From the IMG/VR virus record IMGVR_UViG_3300017963_000266, positions 1 through 64,000 of that record: a DNA stretch of 64,000 bases, one strand, 5' to 3'. A program made the translations under genes and the position numbers. The notes under the pieces are model-generated. The model did no database searches. It worked only from the letters and a program-made list of their open reading frames with translations, and had not been told where the DNA came from. The stretch is from a virus. Numbering within the stretch: the first letter of the stretch is position 1; each line of letters opens with the position of its first letter. Shown here piece by piece: positions 42,856 to 52,607 of this stretch.

Positions 42856-44334
42856 TTAGAGCCAGACAGCGTAGTCTGAACTGGGGGTCCTGGCCGATAC
42901 ACCACCATTAACCCAGTGGGTATTGTCAGGATCATAATCCCTCAGGTGCTGTAACGGGCTGTACTTGACATGTTCAATCTTGCCAGCCAGCTGAGGAGTC
43001 CGCAGAACAACCCGCTGTTCTGACTTAAGACTAAACTTGTAACACCATTTAGTTTGCTCAACTGCCCAGCTGAAGATACCACGGTCAGTCCAAAAGTCCT
43101 CGCGTCCTTGCATCAGGGCAATGTCAGCCCCAGCTTCGCGGTAGTCCAGATATTCCATATAGGTTGCCGGGAAGTTTCCTGCTACCCGCATAGGAATAAA
43201 ATAGATACTGCTGGCGTATTCCCCAGCGTTAAGATTACTGGAGTCATTGGTCGCGTTATGCTCATAGATGCAGGTATCGGTGACAACCGGATAAGTACGC
43301 CCATTAACATCAATGGTCATGCCGCGCCGCATCCTGTCACGGTCACTGATATTTTCTCGCCCATCAGTCAGGACTCTGGCATCGCCGCCGATGCTGGTGC
43401 AACGGTTCGTGTTATACTTGCATGGCCAGCAGGCAGTCAATTCATACCACAGCTGGGGACGCATGGCCCAGACCCATTGACCAGGTAGCATGCCGGTATC
43501 ATCAGCCAGGGTGTAGATGAAATATTCCAGCATTGACATGTACTCAACAATGTCCTGGGTTGACCCACAAACGTCAGCATACTGGAAATCTTTCACATCA
43601 CTATCCAGACTGGCACAGGCAGTGTTGGTGTCAGCATCAACCTGGCCTGTGGCAATCTGGTTGTCTAAGCCAGGAAATTCCTTGTACCCACCTCCAGGGT
43701 TGTTGTTGCTGGGGCTGCCAGTCCAGACATGGCTGCAAAGTTTCCTTTCCATCCGAACCGCCGCACTGACCATTTCAGACATAGTGATAAGGTTCAAGAT
43801 TTGGGACTGATTCAGGCCTCTGGGGTACAGATCAGTCATTCCAAGAACCTCGCCCACCAGCCTCAGGTCAGTAAAGTCCCCACGGTTGACCCGTAACATA
43901 ACCTTGTCCATTTCAATGGTACGAGTATCACGCGCCACGCGCCCAAACTGGGCCTGCAAATTACAGGCCTTGACAAAGCCGTCTGGGGCATCATCACAAG
44001 GCTGCAATGGTTCTGCCCCCTGGTCATCACTGTAGCCAGTCAGGGCCCCATACCTGGGGTCTTCATTAACTGATCCCATCTTAGGTAGCATAGTAGCCAG
44101 GCCATGGGGTCTAACATGGGTTGTGATAATCTCACGTTCCAGACCTGGTGTGCTGAAAATGCCGGTACCACCATGCAAGAACGTGTTAGTTGCGGTACTG
44201 GCTGGGGCTTTGGTTGCCAGCCCCTGGTCTTTGGCAACCTGGCCTTGATAATGTTCCATCAAGGAAATCAGTTTTTCCTGGTTTGCCGCAACCTGTTTGA
44301 TAACGTCAATGTCTTGAAAATTGATTTCTGCCAT
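42856..44334 (-). CDS. Major capsid protein
   Basis: This is a 492-residue protein. It follows the protease/scaffold gene, the standard order for HK97-type heads. The sequence has a helical N-terminal part that may be cleaved (about 1-55), then an HK97-like body with TFLHGGTGIFS, QAQFGRVARDTRTIEM and QGREDFWTDRGIFSW. Motif evidence is weaker than position. It has a strong AGGAG ribosome site and normal CpG content, both fitting high expression. Cys pairs (WPCKYNTNRC) might form crosslinks. A terminator follows. Confidence 0.75.
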   Translation of the reverse strand: MAEINFQDIDVIKQVAANQEKLISLMEHYQGQVAKDQGLATKAPASTATNTFLHGGTGIFSTPGLEREIITTHVRPHGLATMLPKMGSVNEDPRYGALTGYSDDQGAEPLQPCDDAPDGFVKACNLQAQFGRVARDTRTIEMDKVMLRVNRGDFTDLRLVGEVLGMTDLYPRGLNQSQILNLITMSEMVSAAVRMERKLCSHVWTGSPSNNNPGGGYKEFPGLDNQIATGQVDADTNTACASLDSDVKDFQYADVCGSTQDIVEYMSMLEYFIYTLADDTGMLPGQWVWAMRPQLWYELTACWPCKYNTNRCTSIGGDARVLTDGRENISDRDRMRRGMTIDVNGRTYPVVTDTCIYEHNATNDSSNLNAGEYASSIYFIPMRVAGNFPATYMEYLDYREAGADIALMQGREDFWTDRGIFSWAVEQTKWCYKFSLKSEQRVVLRTPQLAGKIEHVKYSPLQHLRDYDPDNTHWVNGGVSARTPSSDYAVWL

Positions 44335-44381
44335 GATTCTTTGCTCCTAAAGAATAGTAAGATTGATAGTTGTCAGCAAAC

Positions 44382-46178
44382 CTATTGCTGTAAGAATTCC
44401 TTTTGAGCCTTTTCAATATCCTTGGCCCAGTTGCCGGTCACAATGGATGATACGATCCCATCAACCAGGGACTGTCCAGTAGCAATTACTTGATCCGGTT
44501 CTGGCTGGGTTTCCCTGGGCCCATCCTTGGCCAAGGACTCGCGCTTATCCTGTCTAGCCTGGGAATGCCCCACTGCCCTTTGGTACAAGTCAGTTAAGGT
44601 TTCAGCCTCTTGCTGAGCCTGGTCAACCGAAAGGGCTTTGACCTGTTCCCCAATGGCTGCTACAGCCTGGGACAGGGTTGCAATCTGTTCCCCAATGATA
44701 CTTACAACATCTTGCAATTCCTCGCGCCGGACTCCGGTATCTTCAACCAGGGGTTGCAATTCCTCAGCTGGTTGTTCTTGCTGTTCCTGGGCCCCGGGCT
44801 GCTCCTGCTGCTCCTGCTGCTCCTGGGCTTCAGATTGTTCTGGGTCATCTTTGGACTTAGAATCGAGTCCTTCCTTTTGGGCTGCATCAGCCTGGGCCTT
44901 GTTCGTCTCTTCAACAGCCCCCAGAATACCTGCTGGCAGTCCCCACTTGTCCTGCAATTCTTGTTTCTTGTCAATCATTTTTTCTTCCCTTTCCGTATCT
45001 TTAGATAGGACCAGGAATCCAGTCAAGTCATTGGCTGCCCAAGTTGCTGGCAATGGGCTGATTTCCCTGGTCACATGTTCGACAATGACTCTGGAATCAT
45101 TGTCATCATATTTTATAGATGAAACAGGCATTCCATGAGAAACACCTACAGACTCTGGGGGCAAACTCATTAAGAATTTTGCCAAAGGTTCAAAGCCCTT
45201 GTCTACCGTACCCCCCGCTATTGGAAATCCGGTGTTGTTGCCGGTGTCATCATATGCTATCCATTCTGCTGACCCCCATTTCCAGTCTTTGTTGTGCCAC
45301 AACCATAGTTCTGGCAAAGATGCCTGCCCACTATCAACCAAGCTGACAAATCTTTTGTGACTGTCTGCTGAAATAATTTCTTGTTCCTTGTCCAAAAAAT
45401 TGTTGCTATATCTGGCAATCCACTTATAAGCCCCATCAGCCCCCTTGTAAATCATAAAAGGGCCCACCTGGGTCTTAGACTGCTGGGATTGCTCTTGCCC
45501 CAGGGCAGTCTTGACCTTGTCAACCAGGACATTGAACCAGTTCTGGTCAACATCCTTATTGGCCTTGGCCAGCATGCCCTTGGCTTTTGTGGTCAGCTTG
45601 CTTTTAGTTGCTTCGTCAATCCTGTTAGACTGGGGAATTCTGGCCAAGGCATTTCTAAGGTGAGGCAAGTCCACCTTTCCTGATGCATCTTTGACCGGAA
45701 ACATTCTTAGAGTCCTGGGGGTTGTCTTGCCTTCGTTGTCCTTTTCCCCGCCAGGCAAGATATGTAAGAACGAAGAGTCAGGCAACCTGTTGACAAAAGC
45801 TGTTGACCAGACTGCCTTTTCTGGGTCCTGGTCTATCAAGGCAAGACCAACTGCCTTGTCAATTTCAACTTGCAGGACTTCTTTGACCAGGGTCCCATAT
45901 TCTGTCATTAGTTCATTAAGGGCCAATTCCTTATCACTAATGTCAAAGTCTGGCCTATTGGCAATCCTCTGAACCATCTCAGGCAAATGGTAATTCAACT
46001 TGTCCAATTCCATAGCAGCATCCTTGGCTGCTTCTATCTTTTCCAGTTCAGCAAAGGATATAGGCCCATATGGGCTACCCATTTCCTCGCCAGGATAGTA
46101 ATACTTTTCCTGCTGCTGATCACCCTGTTGCTGATCAACCTGTTCAAGATTCTGCTGGGTCTGATTCTTATCAGTCAT
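44382..46178 (-). CDS. Prohead protease (XkdF-like) fused to scaffold
   Basis: This is a 598-residue protein. Residues about 150-215 have the XkdF-associated pattern VDLPHLRNALARIPQ. Residues about 255-395 carry the protease-like domain with LPELWLWHNKDWKWGSAEWI, a GVSHGMP loop and REISPLPATWAAN. Residues about 400-598 are Gln/Glu-rich coiled coil, typical of scaffold. One polypeptide may thus shape the prohead and process it. It has its own promoter upstream and precedes the capsid gene. Confidence 0.75.
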   Translation of the reverse strand: MTDKNQTQQNLEQVDQQQGDQQQEKYYYPGEEMGSPYGPISFAELEKIEAAKDAAMELDKLNYHLPEMVQRIANRPDFDISDKELALNELMTEYGTLVKEVLQVEIDKAVGLALIDQDPEKAVWSTAFVNRLPDSSFLHILPGGEKDNEGKTTPRTLRMFPVKDASGKVDLPHLRNALARIPQSNRIDEATKSKLTTKAKGMLAKANKDVDQNWFNVLVDKVKTALGQEQSQQSKTQVGPFMIYKGADGAYKWIARYSNNFLDKEQEIISADSHKRFVSLVDSGQASLPELWLWHNKDWKWGSAEWIAYDDTGNNTGFPIAGGTVDKGFEPLAKFLMSLPPESVGVSHGMPVSSIKYDDNDSRVIVEHVTREISPLPATWAANDLTGFLVLSKDTEREEKMIDKKQELQDKWGLPAGILGAVEETNKAQADAAQKEGLDSKSKDDPEQSEAQEQQEQQEQPGAQEQQEQPAEELQPLVEDTGVRREELQDVVSIIGEQIATLSQAVAAIGEQVKALSVDQAQQEAETLTDLYQRAVGHSQARQDKRESLAKDGPRETQPEPDQVIATGQSLVDGIVSSIVTGNWAKDIEKAQKEFLQQ

Positions 46179-46204
46179 TATCCCTTTTCCTTATTTGTAA
46201 GAAT

Positions 46205-46234
46205 ATTTTATCACTTTAGAAAGTTTGATGTCAA
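46205..46234 (-). promoter_or_regulatory. Sigma70-like promoter for protease/scaffold and capsid
   Basis: On the minus strand TTGACA (46229-46234), an 18-base spacer and TAAAAT (46205-46210) precede the gene starting at 46178 by about 25 bases. It would boost capsid expression. Confidence 0.6.
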
Positions 46235-46241
46235 CCAATGA

Positions 46242-46730
46242 TTAGAAAGCCCCCTTTCCAGCCCTTTGCATTGCCTTAAGCAACCTCCGCCGAAATGGTT
46301 TTTTGCGTCTTTCCTGAACAATCCCAGACCATTCCCTGGCCTTGATTCCTGGCCTAACAATCTTTTTGCTAACTGTTACAAGACGCCCCCTGCCTCTTCG
46401 ACTCTTGACTTTCCTGGGAACAGTCTTTGATCTCCAATTAGGTGACATTAAAGCATGTCTAACCCTGGTACCCTCATTCAGCCAATTCCACTTTTTCACC
46501 CCCTGGGTAGGTCCCCCAGGCCCAGTTGCAACCGACGCGTCACTGGCACCTAAACCAATCTCAGATTGAAACTTTGGTTTGTCGCCTTTCCAAGTTTCAG
46601 TTGTCTTGTCCAGTTCATTTCGCTGGTCTTTTCCTTCGCGCCTCAATTCATTAAGCAATTCCAGCCGGATTGCATCAATCTTTAACCGTTTTGGTTTGAT
46701 AGCTTTGAAAACAAAGACAACTTCTGCCAT
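46242..46730 (-). CDS. Basic head assembly protein, possibly HK97 gp10-like
   Basis: This 162-residue protein is rich in Arg and Lys, especially the C-terminal half (PRKVKSRRGRGRL, RRKKPFRRRLLKAM). The GIKAREWSGIVQER segment resembles the late part of gp10-like tail-completion proteins. The place before the scaffold gene is unusual for that family, so a minor head protein is equally possible. Confidence 0.45.
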   Translation of the reverse strand: MAEVVFVFKAIKPKRLKIDAIRLELLNELRREGKDQRNELDKTTETWKGDKPKFQSEIGLGASDASVATGPGGPTQGVKKWNWLNEGTRVRHALMSPNWRSKTVPRKVKSRRGRGRLVTVSKKIVRPGIKAREWSGIVQERRKKPFRRRLLKAMQRAGKGAF

Positions 46731-46748
46731 ATTTTAAGGTTTACCCCC

Positions 46749-46777
46749 TTGTTTAATATTGAAAGTTATGATATGAT
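46749..46777 (+). promoter_or_regulatory. Promoter of the opposite-strand moron
   Basis: TTGTTT (46749-46754), a 17-base spacer and TATGAT (46772-46777) lie about 45 bases before the rightward gene at 46824. The -35 is weak; the -10 is good. Confidence 0.5.
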
Positions 46778-46823
46778 AATTAAAATTCAACTTTTAACTT
46801 TTAGTCTTGAAAGGACCTAAAAA

Positions 46824-47579
46824 ATGGTACCCAAAGAAATTGATCAGTTTGTAGTCGAACAGGAACATGGTAAGGACTCCACTGTCTGGGTGTATGAGTT
46901 ATCAGCTAATACCTGGGCAGGCCCAAGAGACTGGTTGATATATGTTTCTGACCAATCCCTTAAATCTAATTCTGGTAGGGCCTGGGACGTTAATAGGGCC
47001 ATTGAAAAGCATGCCCAACCCCAGGGCTTTGAATCCACTAGTCCCCAATCCGTTAATGAAGACCTAAGCTGGGGTGATGGTGTTAGCTTTCCAGACATGG
47101 TACAATCTGCTGCTAAGGGCAACTATTGGAACCACATAGCAACCTTTGTTTATTCCCCTGATGCCCACAGCAGGATTACTGCCATACACATTAAAGATGA
47201 CATTCAGAACCACCCTGATTATGTTGCAGCCTTTGAAAAAGCAGAACAGCAGGCCCAGGAAATAAAAGATACAACTGGTCGATTGATAGCAACTATCAAT
47301 AAAATGGTCCAGAAACTTGAAAAAGAAACTGACCAGGAATTGACAAGGCTGAACATTGAACTGCTTAAGGTACAAAAGCAACTGGTAGACAAGATCACTT
47401 TTCCAGACCACTTGAGTAAATATGACAGGGACCATCTGACCACCAGGCCTGTCAAAACAATTAAAACTGACGTTCTGGCTGATTTCCGATATAAGATTAT
47501 TCAGCAGCCCTTGGTCAGTCTTGACGACATTGAACAGGCCCTGGCTGCCGTGTATGAGGAATGGATCAATTCTGACTAA
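46824..47579 (+). CDS. Moron-type unknown protein with central coiled coil
   Basis: This is a 251-residue protein, the only rightward gene between 5.3 and 64 kb. It is preceded by its own promoter and the GAAAGGACCTAA ribosome motif and followed by a strong terminator, so it is an independent unit inside the structural block. Residues about 1-115 are mixed alpha/beta with Trp-rich segments. Residues about 130-195 form a long charged helix. No family is recognised. Morons often alter the host (exclusion, defence), which is only an analogy here. Confidence 0.65.
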   Translation: MVPKEIDQFVVEQEHGKDSTVWVYELSANTWAGPRDWLIYVSDQSLKSNSGRAWDVNRAIEKHAQPQGFESTSPQSVNEDLSWGDGVSFPDMVQSAAKGNYWNHIATFVYSPDAHSRITAIHIKDDIQNHPDYVAAFEKAEQQAQEIKDTTGRLIATINKMVQKLEKETDQELTRLNIELLKVQKQLVDKITFPDHLSKYDRDHLTTRPVKTIKTDVLADFRYKIIQQPLVSLDDIEQALAAVYEEWINSD

Positions 47580-47595
47580 CAATCCCTTGCTAATT

Positions 47596-47637
47596 AGCCC
47601 CCAGGCTGCCCCTGCTGGCCTCTGGGGGCTTTTTTTT
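47596..47637 (+). terminator. Intrinsic terminator of the moron
   Basis: AGCCCCCAG (47596-47604) pairs with CTGGGGGCT (47622-47630), followed by a run of T. Confidence 0.85.
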
Positions 47638-47651
47638 ATTACCTGGTATAG

Positions 47652-47690
47652 CAAGACCCTTTTTTCTGTAAATAGGCTACCAGGGTCTTG
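47652..47690 (-). terminator. Possible leftward terminator or attenuator
   Basis: CAAGACCC (47652-47659) pairs with GGGTCTTG (47683-47690) around a 23-base loop, just downstream of the leftward gene ending at 47754. There is no strong T run, so it is only a candidate. Confidence 0.35.
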
Positions 47691-47753
47691 TGTTGCCTTA
47701 TGTTGCTTAATCTGCCCATTGTGGGAAACCTACGGTTTCAAGTAGTATAAAGG

Positions 47754-48674
47754 TTATAAAGTTTCAAGGTACAAATCAAAGCCTGCTGATACATCCAAAT
47801 CATTAGCTGACCCAGCCCCTTGCATCTTAAAGATTCCTGGTCCTGTAAATCGGTTATAGGGATTAAAGAAATGCTGGACAGGATTGCCACCAGTACTTTG
47901 TGTTCCTAAACTATGCTTGACTAAAAAGACTGTTGGATTAATCTGGGGGACAGGATTGAACAATAAGCGCATGTCAACAAAGGCTGTAGCTGCATTGGCC
48001 CTTAGCACACTAAAATAAAAACCGGTCAAATAGGCTGCTTGGGTTGATGGAATTCCATATATTGCCATTTGAGTTTGACCCTCGTTAGGCTGAATCTGGG
48101 CAGTAACAGTTGCATCAACAGCCGCAGTTGCAGTGATAGTGCCCACATTTACAGATGTGCTACTAGCCTGAGGATTGATCTTCATCCTGTGAATAATGAC
48201 AGCAGCATTGGCCATAGCAATTCCAGCATTCAAATTGCCGGTCACTGTTTCCGTTTGCTCTGCTGTGTTCCAGTCTGGCAAGTAAGAAATAGTGATAGAA
48301 TTAGTCCCGGTCCCCCCAGTTGTGTCCTGGGCACTGGTTGAGGCAATGGTGTGGATTCTGGCTGCTGTAGGAGCCAGCCATATATCCTGGTCATTAGTAG
48401 CATTGGCCCTATCCCAGATGTCAGTATCAATCCCAGAATCAACATTAGTGCTTCGACCAAACTTATTGACCTGAGTCCAATTGGGCACCAGGCCAGCCGG
48501 TATAGATATTTCAGGGCCCAGGGTAATCAGCTGCCCATCTTTAATAATCAGGTCTGTTCCGGTTGAGTCCCTTAAAACTGTATAGACAGTCCCCCCAACA
48601 ATAAAGTTGCCATAGGGTTGCCCCTTAATAACCCCTTTGTCGTATGCATCATAAAAGATGTCTGGATGTGCCAT
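47754..48674 (-). CDS. Conserved head-associated structural protein
   Basis: This is a 306-residue beta-rich protein. NKFGRSTNVDSGIDTDIWDRAN and LAPTAARIHTIASTSAQDT with ISYLPDW are features of a virion protein common in marine and freshwater phages and usually near head genes. It probably decorates the capsid or forms a small fibre. It directly follows the small protein at 48674-48949. Confidence 0.6.
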   Translation of the reverse strand: MAHPDIFYDAYDKGVIKGQPYGNFIVGGTVYTVLRDSTGTDLIIKDGQLITLGPEISIPAGLVPNWTQVNKFGRSTNVDSGIDTDIWDRANATNDQDIWLAPTAARIHTIASTSAQDTTGGTGTNSITISYLPDWNTAEQTETVTGNLNAGIAMANAAVIIHRMKINPQASSTSVNVGTITATAAVDATVTAQIQPNEGQTQMAIYGIPSTQAAYLTGFYFSVLRANAATAFVDMRLLFNPVPQINPTVFLVKHSLGTQSTGGNPVQHFFNPYNRFTGPGIFKMQGAGSANDLDVSAGFDLYLETL

Positions 48675-48949
48675 TACAAGGTCCCCGAGATAAGATAGAC
48701 AGGAATTGCAGCCCCAGCCGTCTGACCACGCCCAGAAAGGGCAAGAACAGGAATGGGGTCCCCAGCTTGCAGGCCCCGTGTAGCAATGTAGGCATCATCT
48801 ACCACGTAAACAGGCTGAATAGACCCCCCATCAATGGCCCTAGTGCCTACATCAGCTGCTGCAATGGCTGCCACAGGAATTGCAGCCCCAGCTTGTATTT
48901 TGTTTGGGCTGCTGACCACTACAACCGGATTGATGCTGCCTTGTATCAT
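48674..48949 (-). CDS. Small beta-repeat structural protein
   Basis: This is a 91-residue protein built from short repeated units: NPVVVV, AAIPVAAI, IQPVYVV, DPIPVLAL and AAIPVYLI. Each ends near a Gly-rich turn. It overlaps the next gene by one base and lies after the portal. A minor head or decoration role is likely. Confidence 0.55.
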   Translation of the reverse strand: MIQGSINPVVVVSSPNKIQAGAAIPVAAIAAADVGTRAIDGGSIQPVYVVDDAYIATRGLQAGDPIPVLALSGRGQTAGAAIPVYLISGTL

Positions 48950-48979
48950 CTTAATGACTCCTTGCTTAATACGTTTTGA

Positions 48980-51295
48980 TTATGGCAGGCCTGGTAATGG
49001 GCCCTTTGACAATGGTTTATCTGTGGGCTGTAGCCGACAACCACACCTATACCCTTTGCATTCTAAGTAGCTGGCACCATTAACCTGAGGATAGATTCCC
49101 TGCTGATCCCAATATGATGCCCTTTTAACCTTGCCAGCTAATTTAAGGCAAGACCCACAGTTGTCATTGGCTGGATCAATAACCCATTCCAGCTTTTGGT
49201 CAGCACAGGCCATACCCCTGCCCCTATCCCTGGCAACCTGATATTGACTTGCCCAGACCTGGGCCCTGTCTAAAAATGGGCCCAGCCTTCCCCCTTCTGC
49301 CTTGCTGCCAGACTCAATGTCATTGGCCAGCCCCAGGACATAGGATAGCTGTCCTGAAATCATACCTTGCAAGGCTGTAATTTCCTGTCCTGTCAATTCA
49401 TCTGGCCTGATACCGCACTCTTTTGCACCCTCTTGCCAGGCCTGGGTCAGTCGCCTGGTCAGAACAGAATTCATATTATCAACAAATTGAAATTTTGAAA
49501 GGTCACCTGCCCAGTAACCTCTGATAGCTGACCTGATACCAGCCAGCATGTCAGCCCTGGTTTTAATTAGGTCAAAAGGGGATAGGGACTTTTCACCCCC
49601 TTCTTCATCCTCTTCTTCTTGTTTAGGTTCGGGCTGTTGTGGTGGTTGCTGATCCTGGGTAACATTTTCTGATTCCTCAGGGGCAACAGTTGGTTCAATG
49701 TCAACCGATTCCCCAGGACTCTTAATCAAGTCCCTTAGCTTGTTTAGAGCAACAATTACCTGCCTGGCCTTTTTCTTTAACTTGCCATTGGCAGCATTGA
49801 CCGCTACAGACTCCACTATTCTTAGTTGCTTATCAATCGCCGGTGCCCAGATCATTGGGTCATTAGTTTCAACATCTAAGGGGTCCCCTTGGGCATCAAT
49901 AGCCAAGAGCCCTACAAATTGTTCATCCTTGGTATGGAACAGAGTCAGGATGTCCAGACCATCTGGCAGTCTACCAGAATCTAATTCTAATTCCTCAAAT
50001 TGAGACTCTGTCAATTCCCCCTTTGTTAGCATATCCTCTCGGGCTGTCCTGATGGATATAACTTCAGAGTCTAGATTCTTTTGCCTTGCCTCTGCCCTGG
50101 CCTTGGCAATTTCAGCCGCCATTCTATCTTGTTCATCATCCTGAAAATCAAAGACCATCTTTAGGGGGGCAGGCAGAAACCTGGGTACATCGGAAAGGGC
50201 ACCACCAGTCCCAGTTGCAGGGCCCCCCAGCATTTCAGCTATCATCTTCAGGGTTGCCCCAGGCCCACCAGACAGCCCTGCCACATGCTGGAACATTGCG
50301 TCTGCCTTGGTTGCCCCGGTCATAGTTGCAGGCCATAACCATCTTGCTGGAACGTTGCCTGCCAGGGCAATAGTGAACATGCCCAGGGTGACATCATCCT
50401 CATAATTGAATCCGTCAGGCAAGCTGACCAGATCAATCAAGGAAATATCCCCATCTGGAATATTCCTATCACCTATGAATGGGACCTGGCTATAACGTCT
50501 TATGCCTCTGCTGTCCATTGTGGCATTGGCCATAGCCATAGCTGATGCTACATCTTCAGGGTCAAGACCCCCCTGGGTGATGCCAATAGCCCTTTTTTGC
50601 CTACTGCCTAATTTTTCCTGTTTGTAGACTGCTACATCAACCATTGATTGGGCCACATTAAGACATCTTGACAGCCAGCAGAATCCCACCCCATACATAT
50701 CAGCCCTGCTGCTGGGTAATTGGGACCTATAGAGAACTCTGGTTCTGTGTAGCCGGTACATGCGCCCATCAGTATCTTCATACAGGACAGGATATTCAAC
50801 AGACCCTGTTCTGGTACATCTGTGACTGTCTAAATGAGCCAAGCCAACTGGCAGCCCCCTAATAGGTCCATCCTTGTTTCCCCCACCAATGACTTCAACA
50901 AAGAGGCCATTATCACTTGAGTATAAGTCCATCAACAGCTTGGTCAGCAAGGTGCCCCAGCCCTGCCCGAACTCTGATTCAGATTCTAAATTTAGTTGGT
51001 ATTCTTCTGCCAACCTTCTATGCCTGGCAATGCTAGGGTCCCTTGGTTCAACGCGATATGGGACAGATGTTAGCCTGCTGGTCAAGGTATAGAAAGCCCC
51101 AGCAATGTGGTCACTGGACTTATAGAATCTGTCCAGTTCTGAGTCCCTACGCTGGGACCACCAGGGGCTTATTAATTCCCCAGCCCTAGCTAAAATTGCT
51201 AGTAGGGGGCTTCTGCCCTGTTCTGGTTGGGTCGCCCTGACTTGAACTGAGTCACTAACTGCCTGGTCTATACTCTTAATAATTTCTGTAGTCAT
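48980..51295 (-). CDS. Portal protein fused to MuF-like minor head domain
   Basis: This is a 771-residue protein. Residues about 40-420 follow the portal plan (RFYKSSDHIAGAFYTLTSRL, GLPVGLAHLDSHRC, KLGSRQKRAIGITQGG). A Gln/Glu-rich linker at about 540-570 leads to residues 575-771, which match MuF-type minor head proteins: RLTQAWQEGAKECG, then WVIDPANDNCGSCLKLAG and CKGYRCGCRL. The Cys set suggests zinc. Portal rings form the DNA gate, and MuF proteins are ejected or assist head assembly. Fusions of the two occur in other phages. Confidence 0.85.
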   Translation of the reverse strand: MTTEIIKSIDQAVSDSVQVRATQPEQGRSPLLAILARAGELISPWWSQRRDSELDRFYKSSDHIAGAFYTLTSRLTSVPYRVEPRDPSIARHRRLAEEYQLNLESESEFGQGWGTLLTKLLMDLYSSDNGLFVEVIGGGNKDGPIRGLPVGLAHLDSHRCTRTGSVEYPVLYEDTDGRMYRLHRTRVLYRSQLPSSRADMYGVGFCWLSRCLNVAQSMVDVAVYKQEKLGSRQKRAIGITQGGLDPEDVASAMAMANATMDSRGIRRYSQVPFIGDRNIPDGDISLIDLVSLPDGFNYEDDVTLGMFTIALAGNVPARWLWPATMTGATKADAMFQHVAGLSGGPGATLKMIAEMLGGPATGTGGALSDVPRFLPAPLKMVFDFQDDEQDRMAAEIAKARAEARQKNLDSEVISIRTAREDMLTKGELTESQFEELELDSGRLPDGLDILTLFHTKDEQFVGLLAIDAQGDPLDVETNDPMIWAPAIDKQLRIVESVAVNAANGKLKKKARQVIVALNKLRDLIKSPGESVDIEPTVAPEESENVTQDQQPPQQPEPKQEEEDEEGGEKSLSPFDLIKTRADMLAGIRSAIRGYWAGDLSKFQFVDNMNSVLTRRLTQAWQEGAKECGIRPDELTGQEITALQGMISGQLSYVLGLANDIESGSKAEGGRLGPFLDRAQVWASQYQVARDRGRGMACADQKLEWVIDPANDNCGSCLKLAGKVKRASYWDQQGIYPQVNGASYLECKGYRCGCRLQPTDKPLSKGPLPGLP

Positions 51296-51299
51296 TAGG

Positions 51300-52607
51300 T
51301 CACCAATCTATCATCACAACTTTGGCTTTGGGTATAGGTTTGTCAGCATACATAGCTGCATATCTGGCCATATCCATCCCATCATCTTCAACCTTGACAG
51401 GCTGTTCCTTATCTTGTCGATTGGCCCAGACATAACCCCCAAATTCATCTTCTGTCTTATGGGGCTTCTTGGCATCAATCAAGGACTGGTCCTGGTAGAT
51501 TAGGGAATCGCGTACAATAAACAGCCTGGGCTTTCCATCCCCAGCTGTCTGAAGTCTTTGCTGAACCGTATTGATACCTGGCAATACGTCATTGATAGCT
51601 GGCACTGCTGGCAGCCCAGCCTGTTGGTAAGATTCAATATACGCTGGCTGATCAGGACCACAGGCAATAGCTTCCAGCCGGTACTTTTTGTGTAATTCCT
51701 GAGCCCTTTCAACCCACCAGTCAATGGTTTGGCCAGTCCGATATACCTGCCTAATTAGGTACATGCGCCCATCAGAATCAACCCCCCATATACCTAACAC
51801 CCCAGGGTGGGTATATCCCCAGTCCTGGCCAGCAATATACCTGGGGAATTCTTTAGGGCACTGATCAGCTGTTATCAAGTGAACAGCCGGATTCCAATCC
51901 TCAAATATAACCCCTTCAGCCTGGGCAGGTTTACCTTCATATAGCCTAACCCGGCGCATGCCGGTCAGATTCTTGAGTCTGGAAATGGTTACTTGGCCTT
52001 GCTGGGTCAGCTGTCCTGTTAATGGGTCATATAGGACAGGGTTGTCAGTATGGTGAGAATAAAACAATCTAATCGATTCCCTGGTATACATCCAATGGCC
52101 TGGATATGCTGGATTTGCATCCCCAATGGTCTGGCTGTAGGGCATATTACCAGCCCTGCCAGTAGTTCTGGTGGTCAATGTTTCCCAGTCATCTAACATC
52201 AATTCTTCAGCCTGGTTCACATAGATAATGTCATGCTCTGCTGACAGAATCTTGCCTGACTTGTCTAAGCCTGCAATCCAGATTCTTGACCCAGTTGGAT
52301 ATTGAAACCATTCTGGCTTTTGTCCCCCATAGGGCTGAACAGGGTCTGAACTAATGACCTTGTTCTGAAAAGTTTGCAAGACAGTTGAATAAGTTGATGC
52401 CAAAGTCTTTCTGGCAATGACCAGGCTGCAACCAGGATATTTATAGGCACAAAGATGCAAAAAGTTAAGGGCTGATAGGGTCTTGCCTGTTTCAGCTGGG
52501 CCATGTAGAATTGCTTCAGCCCCCTTATACATAGCAAAATCTCTGGCCCCACCATAGAACGTAAAGTCAGCCGTGTTAGCTGGTCCATTAATAATACTAA
52601 ATGTCAT
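51300..52607 (-). CDS. terL: Terminase large subunit
   Basis: This is a 435-residue protein. Walker A is GPAETGKT at residues 36-43, Walker B is DIIYVNQAEEL near 126-136, and the nuclease starts with AGQDWGYTHPG, whose Asp is the first metal ligand. A late acidic pair lies in VEDDGMDMARY. It pumps DNA into the prohead and cuts it. It overlaps the small subunit by 11 bases and is five bases from the portal. Confidence 0.93.
   Translation of the reverse strand: MTFSIINGPANTADFTFYGGARDFAMYKGAEAILHGPAETGKTLSALNFLHLCAYKYPGCSLVIARKTLASTYSTVLQTFQNKVISSDPVQPYGGQKPEWFQYPTGSRIWIAGLDKSGKILSAEHDIIYVNQAEELMLDDWETLTTRTTGRAGNMPYSQTIGDANPAYPGHWMYTRESIRLFYSHHTDNPVLYDPLTGQLTQQGQVTISRLKNLTGMRRVRLYEGKPAQAEGVIFEDWNPAVHLITADQCPKEFPRYIAGQDWGYTHPGVLGIWGVDSDGRMYLIRQVYRTGQTIDWWVERAQELHKKYRLEAIACGPDQPAYIESYQQAGLPAVPAINDVLPGINTVQQRLQTAGDGKPRLFIVRDSLIYQDQSLIDAKKPHKTEDEFGGYVWANRQDKEQPVKVEDDGMDMARYAAMYADKPIPKAKVVMIDW

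Noticed and set aside
47064-47654. Leftward 196-codon frame opposite the moron
   Set aside because: The rightward gene has its own promoter, ribosome motif and terminator; the antisense frame has none.
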